21,609 nt of DNA from a virus. The stretch is taken from IMG/VR virus record IMGVR_UViG_3300034062_005659, positions 1 to 21,609 of that record. One strand, 5' to 3'. This document shows, piece after piece, positions 4,643 through 12,165 of this stretch. The position numbers and the translations under genes were made by a program. The notes below the pieces were generated by a model. The model searched no databases, was not told where the DNA came from, and worked only from the letters and a program-made list of their open reading frames with translations. Position 1 is the first letter of the stretch; the number at the start of each line of letters is the position of its first letter.

Positions 4643-7063
4643 ATGACGGATAAGGAGCTGGTGAACAAGGCGCATGAGCGCTTTACGCTGGCGGTGGAAG
4701 ACGCACGTCAGAACCGCGAACGCTATATTGAAGATTTAAAATTTTATGCTGGTGAGCAGTGGCCGGATCGGGTACGACGTGATCGTGAGATTCAGGATCG
4801 CCCCGTCTTGACGATCAATCGTCTGCCGATGTTTGTTCGGCAGGTGACGAATGACCAGCGTATTAATCGCCCGTCGATCAAGGTGAAGCCGGTGGACTCG
4901 GGCGCGGACATTGAGACGGCAGATGTGCTGTCGGGCGTGATCCGACATATCGAGCGCAACTCGAACGCTGACATCGCTTATGACAATGCTTTCTTCTATG
5001 CCGTCACAGGTAGCTTTGGTTTCTTCCGAATCGTTACAGATTACTGCGATGACCAGAGCTTTGATCAAGAAATACTGATTAAGCCAATCGTCAACTCACT
5101 GACCGTGTACTACGACCACGAGGCGCACTCGATTGACGGCAGTACGTGGCGCTACGCGTTTATCACGGAAGAAATCACCAAAAAAGAATTCGAGAAAAAA
5201 TACCCCGGCAAAAGTGGTGGCTGGGATCAGACCACAGGCGACACGCAGACATGGGTTATGGCCGACTCGGTACGCATCGCCGAGTACTGGTGGGTGACGG
5301 AGGAAGATCGCACGCTGCTGCAGCTGGAAGACGGCACGGTGATTGAGCAGAGCGAGTACGACAAGCTGCCACCTGAGGCGCAGACCGAGCCAGTGGATCA
5401 GCGCGTGACAAAGATGCGCGTGGTGAAGTGGGCAAAGATCGGTGGCAATGAGGTGCTCGAGCGCGGTGACTGGGCAGGCAAGTGGATACCGATTGTGCCG
5501 GTGTTTGGCGATATGGTGTTCATCGAAGGCAAGATGCAGCTGTTCTCGCTGATCCGCTTCGCTAAAGACCCGCAGCGACTTTTGAATTACTTTAGATCGA
5601 CCGAGACTGAGCTGTTAGCTCTGCAGCCAAAGGCACCGTATATCGCTGCTGAAGGTCAGATCGAAGGCTACGAGCAGATTTGGGCAAAAGCGAATCGAGA
5701 AAATTACTCGGTGTTGCCGTATAAGCCGACTACAGTCTCAGGACTGGCAGTACCAGCACCGCAGCGTCAGGCATTTGCCTCGCCACCGACAGGTGTGCTG
5801 CAAGGCGCAGAGAATGCGCAGCGCGACATGATGGCCACGACCGGTATTTATGAGTCGAGCCTTGGCATGCGCTCCAACGAACAAAGTGGTCGCGCGATTA
5901 TGGCGCGGCAGCGAGAGGGTGATGTCAGCACCTATCACTTCATCGACAACATGACCAGGGCGATCACGCACGCGGGTCGCATTCTGGTTGATCTAATTCC
6001 AAAAATTTACGACACCCCGCGCATCGTTCGCATTTTGGGTGAGGACGGTGCTGAAGAGATGGTGCAGGTCAATCAGCCGTTTGCAGCAAAAGATGACTAC
6101 GGCCGCGCGATTGAAAAAATATACGACCTGAGCACTGGGCGCTACGACGTGGTGGTCGAGGCCGGTGCCTCATTCAGCACCAAGCGCGAGGAAGCGGCAA
6201 TGTCGATGATGGAGATGGTAAAAACCAATCCACAGATCATGAGCATCGCCGGTGACCTGATCGTGAAGAGCATGGACTGGCCGGGTGCGGAGCAGCTGGC
6301 GGAGCGGCTGCAGATGATGCTGCCACCAAATTTGCAAAAGCCGAAAGAGGGTGAGTCGCAGATGCCGCCCGAGGTACAGGCGCAGCTGCAGCAGAGCGAA
6401 CAGATGATTCAGCAGCTCGATCAGGCGATACAGGCGATGACCGCCGAGCTTGAGAAAAAAGACCTTGAGCAGAGAAAACTCGAGATCGAGCAGTTTAACG
6501 CGCAGACCCAGCGTCTGAAAGTGCAAGGCGAGCTGGAGCTGAAGGTCGAGGAGATGTTCAAGGAGAAGCAGCAGGACACGACCGAGATGGATAAGGCCGA
6601 GCTGGATGCACAAGTCAGGCTGCTGACACTGGAAAAAACACTCGAGGCCAACAAAGAATTGAAATCAATCGAGCTGCGCGCAGAGATGCTCAAGGAGCGT
6701 ATGGCACGCGGGCTGATTGATATGGACATCGAGGGCAATGTCATTCCGGGCACAACGCTGCGCGAGATGATGAAAGAGATGGCCGCGCTCAGGCGCTCAG
6801 TCACTGGCACGCGCGAGATCGTGCGTGATGAGTCAGGTCGCGCCGTCGGGCTGCGCCCGGTCGAGGAGATCGAGGCGATGAAAGAGGAAGAGGAAGAGAG
6901 CAACACGCCATTAGCCGAGCTAGATGACGTGATCGGCGACCTCGCTAATCTGAAGGCGATGCTGGCGGCACCGAAAGAGATTGTGCGTGATGACACTGGC
7001 CGCGCGATTGGTGTGCGTCTGGCGCAAATGAATCAGGAACAAGGAGACGATGATGGGGATTAA
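4643..7063 (+). CDS. portal protein (P22 gp1-like)
   Basis: 806 residues from the ATG at 4643, with GGGAGGA 8 bases upstream; GTG at 4640 is too close. The N-terminus (RYIEDLKFYAGEQWPD, RPVLTINRLPMFVRQVTNDQ) is diagnostic of P22-type portals. The clip and wing region follows, with YDNAFFYAVTGSFGFFRI and later RSNEQSGRAIMARQREGD, where DNA and tail contacts lie. From about residue 570 the protein becomes a Q/E-rich coiled coil, corresponding to the barrel that reaches into the P22 head. P22 gp1 has 725 residues; the extra length is C-terminal and includes a duplicated 14-residue motif. Role: dodecameric gate for DNA entry and exit and docking site for terminase and tail. Its last 11 bases overlap the next gene. 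Confidence 0.93.
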   Translation: MTDKELVNKAHERFTLAVEDARQNRERYIEDLKFYAGEQWPDRVRRDREIQDRPVLTINRLPMFVRQVTNDQRINRPSIKVKPVDSGADIETADVLSGVIRHIERNSNADIAYDNAFFYAVTGSFGFFRIVTDYCDDQSFDQEILIKPIVNSLTVYYDHEAHSIDGSTWRYAFITEEITKKEFEKKYPGKSGGWDQTTGDTQTWVMADSVRIAEYWWVTEEDRTLLQLEDGTVIEQSEYDKLPPEAQTEPVDQRVTKMRVVKWAKIGGNEVLERGDWAGKWIPIVPVFGDMVFIEGKMQLFSLIRFAKDPQRLLNYFRSTETELLALQPKAPYIAAEGQIEGYEQIWAKANRENYSVLPYKPTTVSGLAVPAPQRQAFASPPTGVLQGAENAQRDMMATTGIYESSLGMRSNEQSGRAIMARQREGDVSTYHFIDNMTRAITHAGRILVDLIPKIYDTPRIVRILGEDGAEEMVQVNQPFAAKDDYGRAIEKIYDLSTGRYDVVVEAGASFSTKREEAAMSMMEMVKTNPQIMSIAGDLIVKSMDWPGAEQLAERLQMMLPPNLQKPKEGESQMPPEVQAQLQQSEQMIQQLDQAIQAMTAELEKKDLEQRKLEIEQFNAQTQRLKVQGELELKVEEMFKEKQQDTTEMDKAELDAQVRLLTLEKTLEANKELKSIELRAEMLKERMARGLIDMDIEGNVIPGTTLREMMKEMAALRRSVTGTREIVRDESGRAVGLRPVEEIEAMKEEEEESNTPLAELDDVIGDLANLKAMLAAPKEIVRDDTGRAIGVRLAQMNQEQGDDDGD
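6815..7018 (+). repeat. duplicated 14-residue motif in the portal C-terminus
   Basis: The motif EIVRDESGRAVGLR (6815-6856, residues 725-738) recurs as EIVRDDTGRAIGVR (6977-7018, residues 779-792). Ten of 14 residues are identical and the differences are conservative. The copies are 162 bases apart and flank an acidic stretch with a KEEEEES run. Known pattern: E-x-V-R-D-x-x-G-R-A repeats occur at portal and other structural protein ends in several phages, as short beta-turn segments. Function unknown. Confidence 0.8.
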
Positions 7064-8489
7064 GCACACGTTTGTCTGCGGTATTGGCGATGACCCGAAC
7101 GCCGCAGCAGCCGGTGAAGTACTGCCAAGCCACTGGAACGCCGATCACGACATGTCGGGGCTGGCGCTGACCGGTGATGTCACATCAGCCGGGCTGGTGA
7201 CGACACTGGCAAACTCGGGTGTCACGGCGGGCACCTACGGCAACGCCGGTAACTCGGCGCAGATTACGGTTGATGCAAAAGGGCGCGTCACTTCAGCGTC
7301 GCAGACAGCGCTGCAGCCGACCTTTGCAAATATTCAGAGTAAACCCACCACGCTCGCGGGCTACGGCATCACTGCGTCGGCGTCGGATCTGACTAACGGC
7401 ACCACGGGTGTCGGTGCGATTGTGTTGGCGAGTAACGCCGCACTCACCAACCCGACAGCGACTACGCAGATTAATAACGACAACTCGACCAGGGTCGCAA
7501 CTACCGCCTATGTAGATCGCATCATGGGATCATTCGGCAGCATCGCCGAAGACCCGATCGTGATCAACGGTGATTTCTCTGCTGATCAGCGCAACAACGG
7601 TGCCGGTGTGACGGTGGTGGGTGCCAGCACCTATATCGTGGACAACTGGCAGGACACGTCTACTAACGCGACCATTGTCTCAAACCGTCAGCTGGAAGCG
7701 TTTCCGAATCTGGAGTATTCGTACAAGCGTGACGTCACCGTACGCTTCGACCCGACCACCAACCCGACCAATGCGCATCTGATCACGCACTTTGTGGAGG
7801 CGTACAAGCTGGCGATGTTGGGCTGGGGATTTGGTAACCCGTACCCGTTCGTGCTGTCGTTTGAGGTCAAGTGTAATTTCACAGGTTTTTTCCCGGTCGC
7901 GGTACAGAACCTGCTTTCACCAACCCGACGCAGTTTTGTACAGGACTACCAGATCACCGCCACTAACCAGTGGCAGCGCTTTCAGCTGGCGGTACCTGTA
8001 GATGGTGCAAGCTCGCTCGGTAGTGCAGCGACTGCTGCCGGCCTTGCGATACGTTTTTCGATTGGATCAGGATCGCAGTGGCAAGTGCCGACCTCCGGTC
8101 TGTGGACGAACGGCGATTTTTTCACTACTAACTTATCGGTACCGTTTGTGAACTTTGCCGGTACCCGAAACTGGTTTATCCGGCGTGTAAAAATCACCCC
8201 CGGCTCTGCCGCTACGCAATGGTCGGTGCCGTCGGTGCTGAGAGTGCTGGATGAGTCACGTCGCTACTTTGAGAACGGCTACTCGATACAGCGGTTAGGT
8301 AATAACGCGAATGTAAACTTTACGATTCGCTTCCAGTCGCAAAAGCGTATAACGCCATCGATGACCGTGAACATGCTGCAAGGTACGCTGACCAGCGTCA
8401 CTGCGACACAGGACTACCTTACCGTGATCGGGTCGGCAACTAACTCCGGCGTATTTGAATTCAACTGGGCAGCTTCGGCTGTAATGTGA
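7053..8489 (+). CDS. tail fibre / receptor-binding protein
   Basis: 478 residues from the ATG at 7053, with AAGGAGA 6 bases upstream; the ATG at 7050 is less well spaced. The N-terminus IKHTFVCGIGDD...PSHWNADHDMSG is a common tail-fibre beginning. Then come fibre repeats: LANSGVTAGTYGNAGNSAQI-TVDAKGRVTSAS, PTTLAGYGIT, and TRVATTAYVDR, the usual end of a fibre shaft. From about residue 168 (INGDFSADQRNNGAGVTVVG...IVDNWQ) comes a beta-sandwich, lectin-like distal domain of the 'NGDFxxxQR' type, ending in a beta-rich tip. Inferred role: host receptor binding. It is oddly placed between portal and scaffold, where P22 has no gene. A second fibre gene lies at 18459-19961. Confidence 0.8.
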   Translation: MGIKHTFVCGIGDDPNAAAAGEVLPSHWNADHDMSGLALTGDVTSAGLVTTLANSGVTAGTYGNAGNSAQITVDAKGRVTSASQTALQPTFANIQSKPTTLAGYGITASASDLTNGTTGVGAIVLASNAALTNPTATTQINNDNSTRVATTAYVDRIMGSFGSIAEDPIVINGDFSADQRNNGAGVTVVGASTYIVDNWQDTSTNATIVSNRQLEAFPNLEYSYKRDVTVRFDPTTNPTNAHLITHFVEAYKLAMLGWGFGNPYPFVLSFEVKCNFTGFFPVAVQNLLSPTRRSFVQDYQITATNQWQRFQLAVPVDGASSLGSAATAAGLAIRFSIGSGSQWQVPTSGLWTNGDFFTTNLSVPFVNFAGTRNWFIRRVKITPGSAATQWSVPSVLRVLDESRRYFENGYSIQRLGNNANVNFTIRFQSQKRITPSMTVNMLQGTLTSVTATQDYLTVIGSATNSGVFEFNWAASAVM

Positions 8490-8490
8490 C

Positions 8491-8649
8491 ATGTATAGAA
8501 AAACACCGAATGAGGGCTGGGTCTACAAGATCGAAGAAAATCTGTTTATCCCACCCGATGACAATAATCTTGATTACCAAAATTATTTGGCTTGGCTCGA
8601 GGCCGGTAACAAGCCAAAGGCATGGGTACCGCTTGATGCGCCGAATTAG
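8491..8649 (+). CDS. small tail-fibre-associated protein (possible fibre chaperone or tip)
   Basis: 52 residues, starting one base after the fibre stop codon. The core IPPDDNNLDYQNYLAWLEAG followed by NKP is the well-known 'xDxxNxDYQxYLAWLAEGNxP' element found at fibre C-termini and in small proteins encoded right behind fibre genes. The start (YRKTPNEGWVYKIEENLF) is a short beta-rich lead. Known family members are annotated as fibre assembly or hypothetical proteins; which applies here is not visible. No ribosome site is obvious, so translation probably depends on coupling to the fibre gene. Confidence 0.7.
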   Translation: MYRKTPNEGWVYKIEENLFIPPDDNNLDYQNYLAWLEAGNKPKAWVPLDAPN

Positions 8650-8682
8650 ACACGCGACTAGCGAACGCTAAAGGTACGCTGA

Positions 8683-9327
8683 ATGGATGCGTTCCAAAGC
8701 CCGGGGTTTCAGCCCTCGGCTTTTCAGGCGCTGGACGCAGCCAGTAACGTCGTCGCGTTTCAGTGCGGTGCTTGGCAAAGGACGGCCTTTCAGAGCTGCG
8801 GCGGCAAGTCCGGTTGCAACACTGCGTTTCAGCGCTCGGCGTTCCAAGACTCTGCTTTTCAGACGTGCTCACCAAAACCATCCACGCAGATTAGTGGCGG
8901 TGGTTTTGTAAAGCACCCGTTTAAGCAGCCGGTCTTTGCGCCGATTGTTCTGTCGCCCGAGCAGCTGATTGAAGAGCGGGTCAGGGCACGTGTCATACCG
9001 GCACCGGTAAAGCAGCTCGTTAAAAAAGTCGCCAAGCGCGCGCTGAGCGATCTGCAAAAGACCGATAGCGAGATCGAGCGCGAGCTACGCATCGAACTCG
9101 CGCAGCAGCAGATTGCGTATGACCGCGCCTACGCCAGAGCGCTTGAGCAAGAGCGTGAGCGACAGGTCACGGCAGAGATCAGGCGTCTGATGGCGCTGCA
9201 GGCGCAGCAGCAAGAGACCCAGCGCATCGCCGCTATTGCGACGCAGCTGGCTGAGCTGAAGCGACAGATTGATGAATTTAAGCGACGCGACGAGCAAGAG
9301 ATCGAGCTCTTGCTGATGTACAGCTGA
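8683..9327 (+). CDS. A(F/W)Qxx-repeat protein with a coiled-coil tail, unknown function
   Basis: 214 residues, with AAGG 8 bases upstream of the ATG. Residues 3-60 carry nine copies of A/G-F/W-Q, mostly spaced every five residues (MDAFQ-SPGFQ-PSAFQ, AFQCG-AWQRT-AFQSC, AFQRS-AFQDS-AFQTC). Four cysteines are interspersed (28, 39, 45, 62). A linker follows (ISGGGFVKHPFKQPVFAPIVLSPEQLI), then a long charged helix from about residue 115 to the end (LQKTDSEIERELRIELAQQQ, RRLMALQAQQQETQRI, LAELKRQIDEFKRRDEQEIE), a likely coiled coil. I cannot assign a function. Being third in the inserted fibre cassette and just before its terminator suggests a virion or fibre-linked protein. The repeat may form a stacked beta structure and the coiled coil may oligomerise it; both are inference. 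Confidence 0.75.
   Translation: MDAFQSPGFQPSAFQALDAASNVVAFQCGAWQRTAFQSCGGKSGCNTAFQRSAFQDSAFQTCSPKPSTQISGGGFVKHPFKQPVFAPIVLSPEQLIEERVRARVIPAPVKQLVKKVAKRALSDLQKTDSEIERELRIELAQQQIAYDRAYARALEQERERQVTAEIRRLMALQAQQQETQRIAAIATQLAELKRQIDEFKRRDEQEIELLLMYS
8689..8862 (+). repeat. A(F/W)Qxx amino-acid repeat region
   Basis: Nine copies of A/G-F/W-Q (AFQ seven times, GFQ and AWQ once each) in 58 residues, in three blocks of three with a strict five-residue period. Blocks are separated by 9-10 non-repeat residues. At DNA level the units are diverged (TTCCAA, TTTCAG, TGGCAA), so the protein pattern is kept under selection rather than being a recent expansion. Confidence 0.8.
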
Positions 9328-9347
9328 ATCGAAATTTTTCCATGAAG

Positions 9348-9377
9348 CCCGCACCGCGAGAGCGCTGCGGGTTTTTT
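9348..9377 (+). terminator. intrinsic terminator after the fibre cassette
   Basis: The outer stem is CCCGCA (9348-9353) / TGCGGG (9366-9371), with an inner stem CGC (9355-9357) / GCG (9362-9364) closed by a GAGA tetraloop. Six T's follow. It separates the portal and fibre block from scaffold and coat. The rest of the gap (9378-9433) shows only AAGGA ahead of the scaffold start and no convincing promoter. Confidence 0.85.
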
Positions 9378-9433
9378 CATGTGCGAGTAAGACCGACCGC
9401 AGCGGCACTGCGAGACATCCACCAAGGATAGCT

Positions 9434-10219
9434 ATGCAAACAGAGACTACCGGCGCAGCAGCGACCGAGAACGCGCTTGATCAGGATACGACCGAGCACG
9501 AAGAAAGTACCCACCCGGAGCACGACACCGGAGATGAGGAGCAAGGCTCCCAAGACAACGACAACGAATCTGCCAAGGAAGAGCGCAAGCCCAACCATCA
9601 GCAGCGACGTTGGGAACGGCTTATACGCGAGAAGTACGAGGCGAAGGCACGGGCTGAGTATCTGGAGAAGATGCTCGCCATGCAGCAGTCGCAGCGAGGT
9701 GATAGTTCGGGTTCTGATCGGCCCTCGACTGAGCAGTTTGAATCACAAGAGGACTACGTCAAGGCGCTGGTTCAGCACGAGCTGACGCAGCGTGAACGCG
9801 CCAGTCAGGCGCAGGAGCGCGCGCAGCAGGATCAGCAGCAGGCAGCACGACGTGAGAAGTTGCTGTCAGAGGCCGAAGAGCTTGGCGATTTTGATCGCGA
9901 TGATTTTTTACAGAGTGTGCAGATCAGCCCGTTAATGGCCGATGCCATTCTGGATTCAGACATCGGCGCAAAAATCGTCGTGCACCTGAACGCTCACCCG
10001 CAAGAGGCAAGCCGCATTAGCGCGCTGCCACCCGCACGACAAGCCGCAGAAATCGGCAAACTGGAGATGAAACTTACCAGCGCGCCCCCTAAGAAATCCG
10101 CCGCACCGAAACCGATCCAACCCCTACAAGGCAAGGCACCGAGCAGTGATCTGAGCGATGAATTGTCACCTGATGAGTGGATGCGGCGACGGAACGCACA
10201 AATTTTTGGAAAGAGGTAA
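9434..10219 (+). CDS. scaffolding protein
   Basis: 261 residues with AAGGA upstream. The N-terminal 55 residues are very acidic and disordered-looking (EHEESTHPEHDTGDEEQGSQ). The middle is helical and Q/E/R-rich (YEAKARAEYLEKMLAMQQ; TQRERASQAQERAQQDQQQA). The C-terminus is proline/lysine-rich (APPKKSAAPKPIQPLQGKAP) and ends in a basic helix SDELSPDEWMRRRNAQIFGK. This matches the layout of P22 gp8-type scaffolds (303 residues), in which a basic C-terminal helix-turn-helix binds coat. It lies directly before the coat gene, as in P22. Role: directs procapsid assembly and portal incorporation, then leaves the head. Assignment rests on position and composition, since scaffold sequences diverge fast. 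Confidence 0.85.
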   Translation: MQTETTGAAATENALDQDTTEHEESTHPEHDTGDEEQGSQDNDNESAKEERKPNHQQRRWERLIREKYEAKARAEYLEKMLAMQQSQRGDSSGSDRPSTEQFESQEDYVKALVQHELTQRERASQAQERAQQDQQQAARREKLLSEAEELGDFDRDDFLQSVQISPLMADAILDSDIGAKIVVHLNAHPQEASRISALPPARQAAEIGKLEMKLTSAPPKKSAAPKPIQPLQGKAPSSDLSDELSPDEWMRRRNAQIFGKR

Positions 10220-10225
10220 ACCATC

Positions 10226-11404
10226 ATGGCAAATACAATCCTTACCCCCACCATGGTCACGCGCGAGGCTTTGCGCATCCTGCACCAGAAGTGTAATTTT
10301 ATTGGTTCGATCAACCGCCAGTACGATGACTCATTTGCACGCGAAGGCGCGAAGATTGGTGACTCACTGAAGATTCGTCTGCCAAACCAGTACACCGTGC
10401 GCGACGGTGTCACGATGTCGATTCAGGACACTATTGAAAACTCGGTCACGCTACAGGTGGCGAAGGTAAAGGGTGTCGATCTCTCGTTCACCTCGCAGGA
10501 ACTCACGCTCTCGCTCGATGATTTCAGCAAGCGCATTCTCGAGCCTGCGATGGCAGTGCTGGCCGCGAACATCGAGGCCGATGCATTGACGATGAAGAAC
10601 GATGTCTACAATCAGGCCAACAACACCGGCAACCCGATGAACCTATCAACGGCGCTGCAAGCAGGTCGCAAGCTGACTGAAGAGCTGACACCGACGGGCG
10701 ACCGAACTGCTTTGCTATCGCCTGCTGACAATGCGGCATTTGTCAGCTCGGTATCGGGCCTGTTCAACGACACCACGACCATCGCGAAGCAGTACCGCGA
10801 GGGCTACATGGGTCGCACCGCAGGCTTTGACTTTATGCAGAATACGCTACTGACACCACAGAACCGTGGCTCTGGTACTGGCTTTACCGTCACTAGCGTC
10901 ACTGGTAACAGCGTCATCACTGTCGCTGGTACGGGTCAGATCGTGGTGGGTGATGTAATCACCATCGCTGGTGTCAATCGTGTGCATCCAGAGACCAAGG
11001 TCAATACCGGCATCTTGCAGCAATTCGTGGTGACAGCCGCCACCGGCGCGCCAAACACCACCTCAATCACGGTATCACCGGCATGGGTCACCACCGGCGC
11101 ACTGCAGAACGTCACCGCCGCACCAGCCGCTGCCGCCGTAATTAGTATCGCTGGTACTGCAAGCACACCGTACTCCACCTCGCTTGCGTACCACCGTGAT
11201 GCTTTTACTTTCGTCACGGCCGATCTGGTGCAGCCGCAGGGTGTGGACTTTGCGGCGCGTGAGGTTATGGACGGCATCTCCATGTCGGTGGTGCGTCAGT
11301 TCCAGATCAACGACCGCAGCTTCCCGTGCCGTGTTGACGTCTTGTATGGCTACAAGACCATCCGCCCGCAGCTCGCGTGTCGCATCGCGAACCAGATCAG
11401 CTAA
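10226..11404 (+). CDS. major coat protein (P22 gp5-like)
   Basis: 392 residues, six bases after the scaffold gene, with GAGG upstream. The N-terminal part is typical of P22-family coats: TPTMVTREALRILHQKCNFI, RQYDDSFAREGAKIGDSLKI, and KVKGVDLSFTSQELTLSLDD followed by ILEPAMAVLAANIEADAL. This is the HK97-type shell fold with its long spine helix. From about residue 210 a valine/threonine-rich beta insertion follows (FTVTSVTGNSVITVAGTGQI...) and corresponds in place to the P22 I-domain. The C-terminus (EVMDGISMSVVRQFQINDRS, FPCRVDVLYGYKTIRPQLAC) closes the shell domain. P22 coat has 430 residues. A strong terminator follows, which suits a gene needing a very abundant message. Confidence 0.93.
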   Translation: MANTILTPTMVTREALRILHQKCNFIGSINRQYDDSFAREGAKIGDSLKIRLPNQYTVRDGVTMSIQDTIENSVTLQVAKVKGVDLSFTSQELTLSLDDFSKRILEPAMAVLAANIEADALTMKNDVYNQANNTGNPMNLSTALQAGRKLTEELTPTGDRTALLSPADNAAFVSSVSGLFNDTTTIAKQYREGYMGRTAGFDFMQNTLLTPQNRGSGTGFTVTSVTGNSVITVAGTGQIVVGDVITIAGVNRVHPETKVNTGILQQFVVTAATGAPNTTSITVSPAWVTTGALQNVTAAPAAAAVISIAGTASTPYSTSLAYHRDAFTFVTADLVQPQGVDFAAREVMDGISMSVVRQFQINDRSFPCRVDVLYGYKTIRPQLACRIANQIS

Positions 11405-11426
11405 TCACTGACTTGGCGATGAAATC

Positions 11427-11455
11427 TCCCCCGCCTCGTGCGGGGGATTTTTTTT
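11427..11455 (+). terminator. strong intrinsic terminator after coat
   Basis: A perfect 8-base stem TCCCCCGC (11427-11434) / GCGGGGGA (11440-11447) has a 5-base loop and eight T's. It is the strongest terminator in the window and lies between coat and the co-directional tail-accessory genes, so these need readthrough, antitermination or a promoter of their own. Confidence 0.92.
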
Positions 11456-11466
11456 AGGGGATCGGA

Positions 11467-12165
11467 ATGGCCACCGCACTGGACATTATCCAACGCGCGC
11501 TGCGCACGATTAATGTGCTCGGCGATGGCGAGACCGCGAGCGCGTCACAGGCACAAGACGCGCTCGATGCGCTGAATGATGTGATCGCCAGCTGGTCGAA
11601 TGAAAACCTGATGATCTACGTCACGACCAAGGAGCAGTTCAGCCTGATCTCGGGACAGGCCGAGTACAGCATTGGTATCGGTGGCAATTTCAACACCGTG
11701 CGGCCTGAGACGATTATGTTCGCCTTCACTCGGCTCAACGGCGTGGATTTCCCGCTTGATCTGTGGACGTATCAGCAGTACGACTCGATCTCGCTCAAGA
11801 GCTTAACCGGCAGCATACCCAGCGTGCTCTACTACGAGCCGAGCTACCCGCTCGGCAAAATCCGTATCTGGTGCGCGCCGGATTCAGGCGCACAGGTGCT
11901 CTACATCGAGTCACTCAAGCCGCTCACGCAGCTGCCATCACTCACCAGCGTGATCTCGCTACCGCCCGGCTACGAGCGCGCGCTGCGCTACGCATTAGCG
12001 CAAGAGCTGATGCTGGAGTACGGCACCGCAAATGTCGCTGTGATCGAGCTGGCCAAGAGCAGCAAGGCCGATCTGAAGCGACGCAATTTTGTGCCGCCGG
12101 TGATGGGTATCGACGCCATGATCCCGCGCGGTAAACAGGTATTCACGATCTATGAGCGGTTCTGA
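11467..12165 (+). CDS. tail accessory / packaged-DNA stabilisation protein (P22 gp4-like)
   Basis: 232 residues, with AGGGGAT before the start. The N-terminal helical part ALDIIQRALRTINVLGDGET followed by DALDALNDVIASWSNENLMI is the hallmark of P22 gp4-type head-completion proteins. The middle is beta-rich (FSLISGQAEYSIGIGG, RPETIMFAFTRLNGVDFPL, LYYEPSYPLGKIRIWCAP). The C-terminal helices (PPGYERALRYALAQELMLEY, AKSSKADLKRRNF) are also typical. P22 gp4 is shorter (166 residues). Role: it binds the portal ring after packaging and forms the platform for the rest of the tail. It is in its P22 position after coat. The stop overlaps the next gene by 14 bases. Confidence 0.9.
   Translation: MATALDIIQRALRTINVLGDGETASASQAQDALDALNDVIASWSNENLMIYVTTKEQFSLISGQAEYSIGIGGNFNTVRPETIMFAFTRLNGVDFPLDLWTYQQYDSISLKSLTGSIPSVLYYEPSYPLGKIRIWCAPDSGAQVLYIESLKPLTQLPSLTSVISLPPGYERALRYALAQELMLEYGTANVAVIELAKSSKADLKRRNFVPPVMGIDAMIPRGKQVFTIYERF

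Noticed and set aside
6421-6996. 191-residue minus-strand frame, rich in serine
   Set aside because: It is the complement of the portal coiled coil; its serine/isoleucine-rich composition is a by-product of E/K/Q-rich coding on the plus strand, and it has no ribosome site.
8689-8862. Classic pentapeptide-repeat (quinolone-resistance Qnr-type) protein
   Set aside because: The period is five, but the A-F-Q register does not fit A(D/N)Lxx, and the array is too short and broken for that helix.
7053-9327. Diversity-generating retroelement acting on the fibre gene
   Set aside because: No reverse transcriptase gene and no repeated template/variable segment could be seen in the window.
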